DNA of 64,000 nucleotides from Candidatus Helarchaeota archaeon. GTDB taxonomy: Archaea > Asgardarchaeota > Lokiarchaeia > Helarchaeales > HEL-GB-A. Below the pieces are notes generated by a model. That model made no database searches. It was not told where the DNA came from and saw only the letters and a program-made list of their open reading frames with translations. Of this stretch, positions 7,945 to 15,457 are shown in pieces. How positions within the stretch are numbered: the stretch's first letter is position 1; every line of letters starts with the position of its first letter. Made by a program: the position numbers and the translations under genes. The DNA is taken from contig JABXJT010000006.1 of the NCBI GenBank assembly GCA_013375455.1, positions 45,880-109,879 on the forward strand. Direction: 5' to 3'.

Positions 7945-9489
7945 ATGGAAAGTAAAGAAAAGAAATTTGAGAGCAAATGGCCTAACAAAAACATCTCCTA
8001 CAAGATTGAATTTAAACGCCTTAATAAAATCGCGTTTATCTCTGGCCTCTTATTCATCCTTTTAGCTCTTATCAATATCCCCTTTCTTTATGATCCAGAA
8101 CTAAATCAAATCACTTTTAATATTTCGGGCAAACCCACCTTTGGATTAGGGGGTAATATCACTTTTTACGTTTTTGTAGGGATCATTCCTGCGCTTATTG
8201 GACTGATTATTGTCTTGTTTTCGATTTTTACTGCGAGAAAAAAAGAATTTCTCCTATCTGACGATGGCCTATGCCTCTATAAGAAAAAAGAATTTGTATT
8301 CAAAGATAAACTTCAACAAATACGATTAGGAAGACGTCATCAACGATTTGTCATTTGGGTTCCGGTTGCAATTATGATTTTCTTAGTTTTCCTGCTGCTT
8401 GATTACATGAATTTTCTTGCCCCTAGTTTCGATATCACCACAACCTTCTTCGGCGTGGAATATTCAGTTAAAACCATGTTATTGCTCAACATATTTTTCA
8501 TTATCGGAGTTCTTTTGCTCTTTACCCTTTTCCCAAGAAGATTATGTCGCATCGACACCTCTGAGTACTACATCAAATTTAATTATACTAACCTCAACAT
8601 TCAACAAATCTCGGAAACGCCCGCAGATTTACCTTATATTAGACCATTCGAAGCATTAAGCACGGACAAAACCCTTGGAGAGAAACACGAGAAAGGAGCG
8701 ATTGGTGTTCCTGAACATTATCCCGAGGTTTTAAAGAAGCAAATAACCGCTAATGAGTTTAACCACCTTCCTCTCGTTACTTTAATTTTTAATATCGGGC
8801 TGTTTTTAATAATTTTCCTTCCTCAATTCATCCCCAACTTTTTTTTAGGAGGATTTACCTTCAGAATTGAATATTTCTTGGCGATTGCAGCCTTCTATTT
8901 CACCGCTCGAACTCTACAGAATTCTTGGTATTCAAACCAAAATATTCAACTAATCAAAGATCAGTCTAACTTGTTTGTAAAACGTTCTAATCGCATTTTT
9001 GGCGACTCTGTAGATTTTTTTGCAAATATTGATGAAATCCAACGCGCTTATAAACCCAGAACGCCGAACTTTTTTGAATATCTCCTTCTTTTCTTCCCAA
9101 TAATGCAGTTAGTCTGGCTACTCGCACAATATATCACATTTGCGGATTACTTTTTCACTCAGAATCCCTATACGGTGTTGTACTTCCTCGTAATTGTTGG
9201 AATTTTCCTTTTTCTCGCTACCGAATATCTTTTTCCTAAACCCATTCTCTCAGTTACCCCCAAAGCTCAAAGCCCTACCCTTACCCACATTGAAAAATAC
9301 AACCTCTACTTTCCTAAAAAAACCACCCTAACAAAACTCCCATTCCGACCAGCGCTTAAACACAAAACGTTCCTAAAAAATTCCTACCCCGGCCTCCTCT
9401 TGATCCTCGTTCCAGTCCTATTTACCCTCATCTGGATCACCTTGCATTCCCTCGGTCTAATGCCTCATATCTCTGAAACCATCTTCTAA
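7945..9489 (+). CDS. Polytopic membrane protein, unknown
   Basis: A 514-residue integral membrane protein with roughly eight hydrophobic segments in N-terminal, middle and C-terminal groups, joined by charged soluble loops (about 100-130 and 215-265). No catalytic motif or known family is apparent. The ATG at 7945 is preferred over the TTG at 7942 because GGTAAAAAGA lies in good position. It sits directly downstream of the anchored surface protein, suggesting a shared envelope role; this is inferred from position only. Convergent with the methyltransferase ending at 9639. Confidence 0.7.
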   Translation: MESKEKKFESKWPNKNISYKIEFKRLNKIAFISGLLFILLALINIPFLYDPELNQITFNISGKPTFGLGGNITFYVFVGIIPALIGLIIVLFSIFTARKKEFLLSDDGLCLYKKKEFVFKDKLQQIRLGRRHQRFVIWVPVAIMIFLVFLLLDYMNFLAPSFDITTTFFGVEYSVKTMLLLNIFFIIGVLLLFTLFPRRLCRIDTSEYYIKFNYTNLNIQQISETPADLPYIRPFEALSTDKTLGEKHEKGAIGVPEHYPEVLKKQITANEFNHLPLVTLIFNIGLFLIIFLPQFIPNFFLGGFTFRIEYFLAIAAFYFTARTLQNSWYSNQNIQLIKDQSNLFVKRSNRIFGDSVDFFANIDEIQRAYKPRTPNFFEYLLLFFPIMQLVWLLAQYITFADYFFTQNPYTVLYFLVIVGIFLFLATEYLFPKPILSVTPKAQSPTLTHIEKYNLYFPKKTTLTKLPFRPALKHKTFLKNSYPGLLLILVPVLFTLIWITLHSLGLMPHISETIF

Positions 9490-9638
9490 TTTTAATATGG
9501 ATGCCGTCTCCTCTCAAATACAGGAATCTTCTCGAGGATTGTCTTGGATGAAAACTCGTGCAGACTTTATATGTCAAGAAATATAGGTTATATCACGTTT
9601 TATATCAAAATAATTCGTTAATGCCCTGTTTCACGAAA

Positions 9639-12188
9639 TTATAGTGAAGGAATTTTTGGACAGAAGGTGTTCAACAATTGTTGGATGTATTCCTTATCAG
9701 CGTTCAGAGAATGGTAACGGAAGAGGAGATTATTAAGTTCTCGTTGAAGGATCTTGGATTTACCTGATTGATCAGCATCCAGTATTGGGTCAATTTGAGT
9801 TAGAGTAATGATGCGATCTACAAGCGTTACGATTTCATCAAAAAGTGAATAGGTGATGGGTGTGGGGAGTTTGATGGGGATGTTTTTTAATACTTCGCGG
9901 TACTTGATGCCACCGCCGGGAATGGCCAAACCCCAGTGTTTGACGCGGTACCAGAATTCGGCAATGGGGGAATTTAAAAATCCCAGGAGATATTTGAGCA
10001 GCGAACCAGAATCTATCGAAATCCGTGCGGAAATTGGTACGATGCAATAGAGGGTGTTTAAGGGGTAGTAATATCGTTCGTGGTGGGGGAGGCGTTCGTC
10101 GCCGAAATCGAGGGAAACGGTCAAGTGCTTGGCCGTGTTTTTGAAAAGGAGTTTGGGCTGCTCAAAGAGAGCTTTTTTTTCGCGTCGGCCATTTTCAGAC
10201 CGAGGTAAATACAAGGTTTCTTGTTCGGTCCGGGGTACGTATTTCAGGTATGACCCATTCCAGCGTATGACGAAAGGAGCCGTATCTCGCGCATCGATCG
10301 TGCGCCGCCACGCCAGTTGCTCTTCTGGGGAGAGCGTTAAATAATCCGCCTGGCTTTTTAATACTAGATTGCGAGTTTGAGTATTTCCAATCCGGATGCA
10401 TTGGCTTATTTGAGCAACTTTTTGCAGAGGAACTGCATCAGACATCATTTTATCAAGGATTGCAAGATTTTTCTGGAAAAATAGCGGAGAAATAATTTTA
10501 TTTTCATCATTCAGGGAGGGATTGATTGGAATGTAATCAGTTAGGATCCTACCATTGTCAATTACTTCATCGGATAACGTGTTAAGGAGGGTGCAATCAT
10601 CGCGTTTGATGATCGTCGAGAGGAACTCGTAATCAACACGAGGGGTATTGGTCCGCTTTAGGATTAAAATCTGCGTGCTCACGTCCTGCGAAAAGATAGA
10701 TTTGGAGCAGAGGTTTAAGTTGATCATTTTCACGATTTCGCTATCGCGCAGGAGAATGGTCCGGATGCGGAATCCGTAGCCGCTATAGACCAGGAAAGAG
10801 GTGGGGAGGATGAATCCAAGCACCCCATTTTCTTTCAAGAATCCGAAACGGCGCGAGATGGCACGTTCCAGAAAGAGAATGTAGAGATTTAAACGGCCAG
10901 TCGCGGATTCATAGATGGGCTCTGGGATCGATTTGCCCAGAAAGTAATCGCGCTTCTCATGAGGAATTTTTATAACGCGCACGTAGGGCGGATTGCCCAC
11001 GACGAAATCATACTGTCCACTCTGTTTGAGCTGTTGCTGGCTGGCTGGGTCGTCAAGTACTAAAGAATCGGTGAGGAGAATTGGAAGGTGGTGAATCAAA
11101 AATTGGGGATCGAGTTCGCGCGCCATTTTATAAAAAGGAATGAGTTCGATCAAAAATCGGATTTGGCTTATGAGGCAGGCAAAGGGGTTGATGTCGAATC
11201 CAACTATCTTAGGTTCATTGAAGAGGGTGGATAATGCGAGATGCCACCCCTGCGCCTCCCCAAGAGGCTGAATGGCTTGCAGATATCGTTTTAGAGCCTC
11301 GATTAGAAATGTTCCACTCCCGCAGGCAGGATCCAAGAGGCATTTTTCTGTAACATGGGTGGTATATCCCACATCATCCAAGATTCGTCTAACCACCTCT
11401 TTGGCAGTATAAAATTCGCCCAGAGCCTTCCGAGTTTCGACAGGAAAGAAGCCCTGGTAAAGGTCCCCCAGCAAATCTTCAATATTTTCAAACTTAAAGC
11501 GGTAAAGGGCGATGAGCACGGTCATAAGGCACAGTCCAAAGTGAACAAGCGTGATATCGACCTTTTGGAGAACCAAATCACGTCGCTTGGAATGATAGAG
11601 TTCCAGCAAGTCTTGGAAGAGCCCTTGCCACCACGAGTAAGTCGCCTCTTCAGGGGGGGTAATTATCAATTTTTCATCTATCAAATCGTATGACTCGAGG
11701 ACCACCAAAGGATAGGTGAATGGAGGAAAATATTCCTTAAAATAAGTGGAATTTGAGAGTAACTCTGACTTTAGGCTAACATCTGGGAAGTGGAGATCAT
11801 CACATACTTTAAGCAATATTAATTTAGAAAGGAGAACTAACGCTGATTCGAGAGCAAATATGAATTTCAGCGTTTTCTCCTGAACAGGTCCCGTTAAATA
11901 TTCGAGAAAAGGAAGCCAATAGTCTGGAATGGCGGCTTTAGGGGGGACCACTCCATGCTGTATTTCATCTCGCCAGTAGGTGTAAGATTGCTCAATTGAA
12001 GGGACCGAATGCAAATGGGCTTCCAGCATTCGAAGCATGGAACTGAGTAATTCGCCGAAGGGGGTATGAGGGCGCAATTGAAAAACGTTGAAAAACGCTT
12101 GGCGTCCTGTCGCCCCTTGTAAGGACTGAAGATGGGCAGGGGGCAGGTCAAAATCGGTAATGATGTCAGAAAAAAGCCGTTCGGTCAT
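9639..12188 (-). CDS. Type IIG-like N6-adenine DNA methyltransferase with specificity domain
   Basis: An 849-residue protein. After a helical N-terminal part comes the GEFYTAKEVVRRIL motif (about 257-270) that precedes the catalytic domain in Type I/IIG methylases. SAM motif DPACGSG is at 286-292, DINPFACLISQIRF at about 332-345 and the catalytic NPPY at 399-402. The last 350 residues resemble a target-recognition domain of the Eco57I/TaqI kind. Type IIG enzymes often carry an N-terminal PD-(D/E)xK nuclease; I cannot identify one here, so it may only methylate. It stands alone, convergent with the membrane protein ending at 9489. Confidence 0.85.
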   Translation of the reverse strand: MTERLFSDIITDFDLPPAHLQSLQGATGRQAFFNVFQLRPHTPFGELLSSMLRMLEAHLHSVPSIEQSYTYWRDEIQHGVVPPKAAIPDYWLPFLEYLTGPVQEKTLKFIFALESALVLLSKLILLKVCDDLHFPDVSLKSELLSNSTYFKEYFPPFTYPLVVLESYDLIDEKLIITPPEEATYSWWQGLFQDLLELYHSKRRDLVLQKVDITLVHFGLCLMTVLIALYRFKFENIEDLLGDLYQGFFPVETRKALGEFYTAKEVVRRILDDVGYTTHVTEKCLLDPACGSGTFLIEALKRYLQAIQPLGEAQGWHLALSTLFNEPKIVGFDINPFACLISQIRFLIELIPFYKMARELDPQFLIHHLPILLTDSLVLDDPASQQQLKQSGQYDFVVGNPPYVRVIKIPHEKRDYFLGKSIPEPIYESATGRLNLYILFLERAISRRFGFLKENGVLGFILPTSFLVYSGYGFRIRTILLRDSEIVKMINLNLCSKSIFSQDVSTQILILKRTNTPRVDYEFLSTIIKRDDCTLLNTLSDEVIDNGRILTDYIPINPSLNDENKIISPLFFQKNLAILDKMMSDAVPLQKVAQISQCIRIGNTQTRNLVLKSQADYLTLSPEEQLAWRRTIDARDTAPFVIRWNGSYLKYVPRTEQETLYLPRSENGRREKKALFEQPKLLFKNTAKHLTVSLDFGDERLPHHERYYYPLNTLYCIVPISARISIDSGSLLKYLLGFLNSPIAEFWYRVKHWGLAIPGGGIKYREVLKNIPIKLPTPITYSLFDEIVTLVDRIITLTQIDPILDADQSGKSKILQRELNNLLFRYHSLNADKEYIQQLLNTFCPKIPSL

Positions 12189-12690
12189 TGGATTTCATGT
12201 TAAAAGAAGTGCTTAATATTATTTTTCATTTTCGAGTTTGACGATCATTTCGGCTCGAGTGACATTTTTTAATGATGAATAAATCGCAGACTATAAAACA
12301 TAGATTGACCCATAAGAATTCTTTTTTGATGAAACTGAAATTAAATCTACAGCGCGGAATTCCTGAGAGCTTGGTAGTTTCTAGAGGTATTGAGTCATAA
12401 TTTAATTAAAATAGGTTCTGAATTATCTGGCACTCCTCATTTAGAGGTTAGGATATTTGTTTCTTCGGCTTTATCTATTATATTTCATTATCTAGCATGA
12501 AAACTTCGAGTCGGCAAATTCCGTACAAAAGATAAATTTTTTGATCTTGAAAAAGATAGAAATCTTGAATGCAATAAGATCATGCAAGAAATCGGAATCT
12601 CACTGGTATAGATCGAATGAGCGTGGATGACATTGTAAATTTCATAATTAAACTCAATATGGACCATAATCATTGGACAAAAAACCATCG
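12189..12690. other. Intergenic region, no gene seen
   Basis: About 500 bp of AT-rich DNA between the methyltransferase start and the first tandem histone promoter. I see no convincing ORF, RNA or repeat. It does not share the conserved intergenic sequence that precedes histone copies 2 and 3, except for its last ~30 bp. Confidence 0.4.
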
Positions 12691-12700
12691 CCTTTATATA
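12674..12700 (+). promoter_or_regulatory. Histone copy 1 promoter
   Basis: TTGGACAAAAAACCATCG is followed at once by CCTTTATATA. The same block with minor changes stands before copies 2 and 3, so it marks the BRE/TATA region and perhaps a regulator site. Confidence 0.65.
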
Positions 12701-12770
12701 CTGATCTTTTCGTTAATAGTACCAGTAGGTTATTAAAAAAAATCTACCCATCGTATATTGAGGGAGAAAT

Positions 12771-12983
12771 ATGGCAAAAGTGAAAATGGTCATTACGAAA
12801 ACGGCTTTACGAAGATTGATGAAGGCCGAAGGCAATGCGACCATCGTTGCTTTAAATGCAGTGTTGTCACTTCAAGAATATTTAAACGACACTGCCATCG
12901 AAATTACCAAGAAAGCACTCGCCCTGGCGAAGCATGCCAAGCGTAAGACAATCACCAAAGCTGACATCAAATTAGCAGTGTAA
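12771..12983 (+). CDS. Archaeal histone, tandem copy 1
   Basis: A 70-residue histone-fold protein without tails. It begins MAKVKMVITKTALRRLMKA, with helix 2 around LQEYLNDTAIEITKKALALAK and loop 2 HAKRKTITKADI. It should form dimers that bend and coat DNA. ATG start with GAGGGAGAA upstream. It differs from copy 2 at five positions (4, 6, 19, 29 and 37), all in the first half; the DNA-binding loop 2 is the same. It is first of three genes spaced exactly 571 bp apart, each with its own promoter and terminator, and the only one of the three with an ATG start. Confidence 0.95.
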   Translation: MAKVKMVITKTALRRLMKAEGNATIVALNAVLSLQEYLNDTAIEITKKALALAKHAKRKTITKADIKLAV

Positions 12984-13009
12984 GCTGCTAAAAATCACCC
13001 CTTTTTTTT
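12974..13009 (+). terminator. Histone copy 1 terminator
   Basis: AGCAG and CTGCT flank the stop codon as a short stem, followed by CACCCC and eight T. The same arrangement recurs 571 bp further on. Confidence 0.6.
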
Positions 13010-13340
13010 AAAATTAGAATAAGCATTCGTCTTATTATAGACCTGTAAAAGCCAAAAACTCTTTACTATTTCGAATCTCTGGAATCGAAAAATGTGAGAA
13101 AACCATGAAAAAATTTGAAAAATCATGTAGTAATATCCCATGAGATCAATGATGCATTCCAAAAATAATGAGTGGAGTGGATCACTACCCTAAATCATGG
13201 TTAGATCGAAAAGGATCTCCACCCATTTGGACAAAAAACCATCACCTTTTTATACCCCTCTTCTCGTAATTTATAATCATGGGTTAGAATATTGTTCTAT
13301 CCTAAAATTACTTTAAAAAAATCCTAAATTGAGGGAGAAA
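13010..13340 (+). promoter_or_regulatory. Repeated intergenic region with histone copy 2 promoter
   Basis: This 330-bp stretch matches the one before copy 3 over nearly its whole length. Shared words include TTCGTCTTATTATAGACCTG, GATCACTACCCTAAATCATG and GATCGAAAAGGATCTCCACC. The promoter is TTTGGACAAAAAACCATCAC plus CTTTTTATAC at about 13246-13255. The leader would be about 60 nt and holds GAGGGAGAA as ribosome binding site. Confidence 0.65.
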
Positions 13341-13341
13341 A

Positions 13342-13554
13342 TTGGCAAAAACTAAACAAGTCATTACCAAAACGGCTTTGCGAAGATTGATGAAGAAGGA
13401 AGGCAATGCGACCATCGTCGCTTTAACTGCCGTCCTGTCCCTGCAGGAATGGCTAAACGACACTGCCATCGAAATTACCAAGAAAGCACTCGCCCTGGCG
13501 AAACATGCCAAGCGCAAGACAATCACCAAAGCTGACATCAAATTAGCAGTGTAA
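13342..13554 (+). CDS. Archaeal histone, tandem copy 2
   Basis: 70 residues, 65 of them shared with copy 1. One histone fold with the same second half and loop 2 (HAKRKTITKADI). The start is TTG, in the context GAGGGAGAAAATTGGCAAAA, exactly where copy 1 has ATG. A weaker start codon may lower the amount made. Helix 2 carries Trp (QEWLND) where copy 1 has Tyr. It is flanked by its own promoter and terminator, so each copy can be expressed separately. Confidence 0.95.
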   Translation: MAKTKQVITKTALRRLMKKEGNATIVALTAVLSLQEWLNDTAIEITKKALALAKHAKRKTITKADIKLAV

Positions 13555-13582
13555 GCTGCTAAAAATCACCCCTTTTTTTTTT
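13545..13582 (+). terminator. Histone copy 2 terminator
   Basis: The AGCAG/CTGCT stem over the stop codon, then CACCCC and ten T. Confidence 0.6.
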
Positions 13583-13911
13583 AATTAAAATAATCATTCG
13601 TCTTATTATAGACCTGTAAAGGCCAAAAACTCCTTGCGATTTCGAATCTCTGGAATCGAAAAATGCGAGGAGTATATGAAAAAATTTGAAAAATCATGTA
13701 CTAGCATGACATGAGATCAGTAGGTCACTTCAAAAATCATGGGTGGAGTGGATCACTACCCTAAATCATGGCTAGATCGAAAAGGATCTCCACCCATTTG
13801 GACAAAAAACCATCACCTTTTTATATCCCTCTTCTCGTATTTTATAATCATAGGTTAGAAGATAATTCTACCCTAATACTACTGAAAAAAAATCCTAAAT
13901 TGAGGGAGAAA
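13583..13911 (+). promoter_or_regulatory. Repeated intergenic region with histone copy 3 promoter
   Basis: The second instance of the conserved intergenic unit, with TATA sequence CTTTTTATATCC at about 13816-13827. A few single-base differences from the unit before copy 2 show the duplication is not brand new. Confidence 0.65.
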
Positions 13912-13912
13912 A

Positions 13913-14125
13913 TTGGCAAAAGGCAATCAAGTCATAACCAAAACGGCTTTGCGAAGATTGATGAAGAACGAAGGCAATGCGACCATCGTCGCTCTTAGTG
14001 CCGTCCTGTCCTTACAGGAATGGCTCAGCGACACTGCCATCGAAATCACCAAGAAAGCCCTTGCCCTGGCAAAACATGCCAAGCGCAAGACAATCACCAA
14101 ATCTGACATCAAATTAGCAGTGTAG
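13913..14125 (+). CDS. Archaeal histone, tandem copy 3
   Basis: 70 residues, 64 identical to copy 2. Differences are T4G, K5N, K19N, T29S, N39S and A64S; the last is in loop 2 (ITKSDI). The TTG start has the same GAGGGAGAA leader as copy 2. The gene is convergent with the methyltransferase ending at 14169. The T-run at 14146-14153 is shorter and the stem is altered (TAGTCTGCT), so its terminator may be weaker. Confidence 0.95.
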   Translation: MAKGNQVITKTALRRLMKNEGNATIVALSAVLSLQEWLSDTAIEITKKALALAKHAKRKTITKSDIKLAV

Positions 14126-14168
14126 TCTGCTAAAATCCCTTCTTCTTTTTTTTATTATTTCAAAATTC

Positions 14169-14945
14169 CTATGACTCTAGAAATTGGGATAGTGATTTCT
14201 GGGCCTTGACATCAAGTTCTTTGGATTTTTGTGTTTTTACGACCAGTTTGGCATCTTGAATTTCCTGGTCGATAACATTTTGGCAAGCCGGGTTGAGTTC
14301 AAATCCGAAGTAATTACGGTTTGTCTTGATGCAGCAGACCGCGGTTGTGGCGTTGCCAAGGAAAGGGTCGAGCACCAAATCTCCCTCTTGACTGGAGTAT
14401 AAAATGAGCTTTTCAACGAGGGCTTCCGGGAGTTTCGTTGAATTTTTTTCCTTGCCGGGGCGATATGGGCGTTTAATGACCCAAACATCTTCCGGGTAGT
14501 GATCAATTTTATTGAAATAGTACTTTTTAGGGTGCTTCACGGTAAAAAGGATGTGGTAATGACTGGTCACGTATTTCCGCTTCGTAAAGACGCCGAATTG
14601 ATATTTCCAGATGATGTGATTTATTACGGAGAGATTGACCGCGTCAATGGCATTCAAGACGTCCTTTAAATTGGTCCAACCAGAGATGATGTAGCAGCTC
14701 CCAGTTTCCTTTAGCACGCGCTGCGCTTGTTTTAACCAACCAAACGTGAAATCATAATAATTTTCAGCGGAGATTTCAGTGTAACCTTTCACCACAAAAT
14801 CGGCCTTGCGGTTATATTGATTTCCCATCTTATGGAAGTCAATACCAAACGGGGGATCGGCGATGATGAGGTCGATCGAATTTTTGTCGAGCCGATTCTG
14901 CATGCCTTCAACGCAATCCTCGTAATAAACGGTATTCATTTCCAT
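14169..14945 (-). CDS. DNA methyltransferase, beta class (DpnIIB/CcrM-like order)
   Basis: About 258 residues. The catalytic ADPPFG comes first (about residue 30), and the SAM motif LDPFLGNATTAV with FGFELNP comes near the C-terminus, the beta order of N6-adenine or N4-cytosine methylases. I take the ATG at 14945 as start because GAGG sits seven bases ahead; the frame can be extended to 15032 only with a hydrophobic stretch foreign to the family. The SAM motif has PFLGNAT rather than the usual PF-x-GSGTT; note it, though it may still bind SAM. It is convergent with histone copy 3, with no nuclease partner alongside. Confidence 0.85.
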   Translation of the reverse strand: MEMNTVYYEDCVEGMQNRLDKNSIDLIIADPPFGIDFHKMGNQYNRKADFVVKGYTEISAENYYDFTFGWLKQAQRVLKETGSCYIISGWTNLKDVLNAIDAVNLSVINHIIWKYQFGVFTKRKYVTSHYHILFTVKHPKKYYFNKIDHYPEDVWVIKRPYRPGKEKNSTKLPEALVEKLILYSSQEGDLVLDPFLGNATTAVCCIKTNRNYFGFELNPACQNVIDQEIQDAKLVVKTQKSKELDVKAQKSLSQFLES

Positions 14946-15141
14946 ATCCATTGCCTCTTCGAAAGTATATTTTCTTTTTTCTATTAAAAATTGTTCGTAT
15001 AGAATTAAAGGGGCAAAAATGTAAATGAGCAACTTAAAATAAACCTCACAAAGTATAATTTCGATTCTGAAAGAAATTCAAAATTCTTTTAAAATCAATC
15101 GCTCATAATATTTAGCACAGGAATTTTGAGGAGATATAAAA

Positions 15142-15435
15142 ATGCCCACTTTTATAGTTCTTGGCAAGTTTACACTGGAAGGAATCAAAAATATCAAGGA
15201 ATCGCCGACCCGGCTGGAGCAAGCCAATCAAGTAGCCAAGTCAGTAGGAGGAGAGATCAAAGAGCTCTATTATACAATGGGACAATATGATTTCGTTGCA
15301 ATCACCGAAGGTCCAAGCATAGAAGCAATAATGCAGGCACTATTTACAATTGGCTCCATAGGTGCAGTCAAAACAGAAACACTAGCAGCCATTCCAAGTA
15401 AAGAGGCGGCAGAACTTCTGAAGAAATTACCTTAA
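15142..15435 (+). CDS. GYD-domain protein
   Basis: 97 residues with the ferredoxin-like GYD fold: the hallmark near the middle reads MGQYDFVAITEGP, where the family has G-x-YD. GYD proteins are small and soluble, and their function is not firmly known. AGGAGATATAAAA gives a clear ribosome binding site. Alone, between two divergently placed methyltransferase genes. Confidence 0.85.
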   Translation: MPTFIVLGKFTLEGIKNIKESPTRLEQANQVAKSVGGEIKELYYTMGQYDFVAITEGPSIEAIMQALFTIGSIGAVKTETLAAIPSKEAAELLKKLP

Positions 15436-15446
15436 ATTCTCTATTA

Positions 15447-15457
15447 TTTTTTTTTTT
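15447..15457 (+). terminator. T-run after the GYD gene
   Basis: Eleven T starting about 12 bp after the stop codon, reaching the stop codon of the convergent methyltransferase. Confidence 0.55.

Larger units (their letters stand above)
12690..14125 (+). repeat. Three direct repeats, period 571 bp, each with a histone gene
   Basis: Histone starts at 12771, 13342 and 13913, and terminator stems at 12974, 13545 and 14116, are all spaced by exactly 571. Similarity covers the gene and downstream spacer; the third copy's spacer is lost after the terminator. Confidence 0.9.

Noticed and set aside
12758..12946. Second ORF overlapping histone copy 1, and similar frames over copies 2 and 3 (for example 13768-13998)
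   Set aside because: They are frame shadows of the repeated histone genes and carry no signals of their own.
13060..13100. T-loop-like TTTCGAATCTCT in the histone spacers as a tRNA relic
   Set aside because: No matching acceptor, D or anticodon stem is found around it, and it repeats simply because the spacer is duplicated.
12690..14125. Regular spacing as a possible CRISPR array
   Set aside because: The repeat unit is 571 bp and contains a histone gene; no short repeat-spacer pattern exists anywhere in the window.
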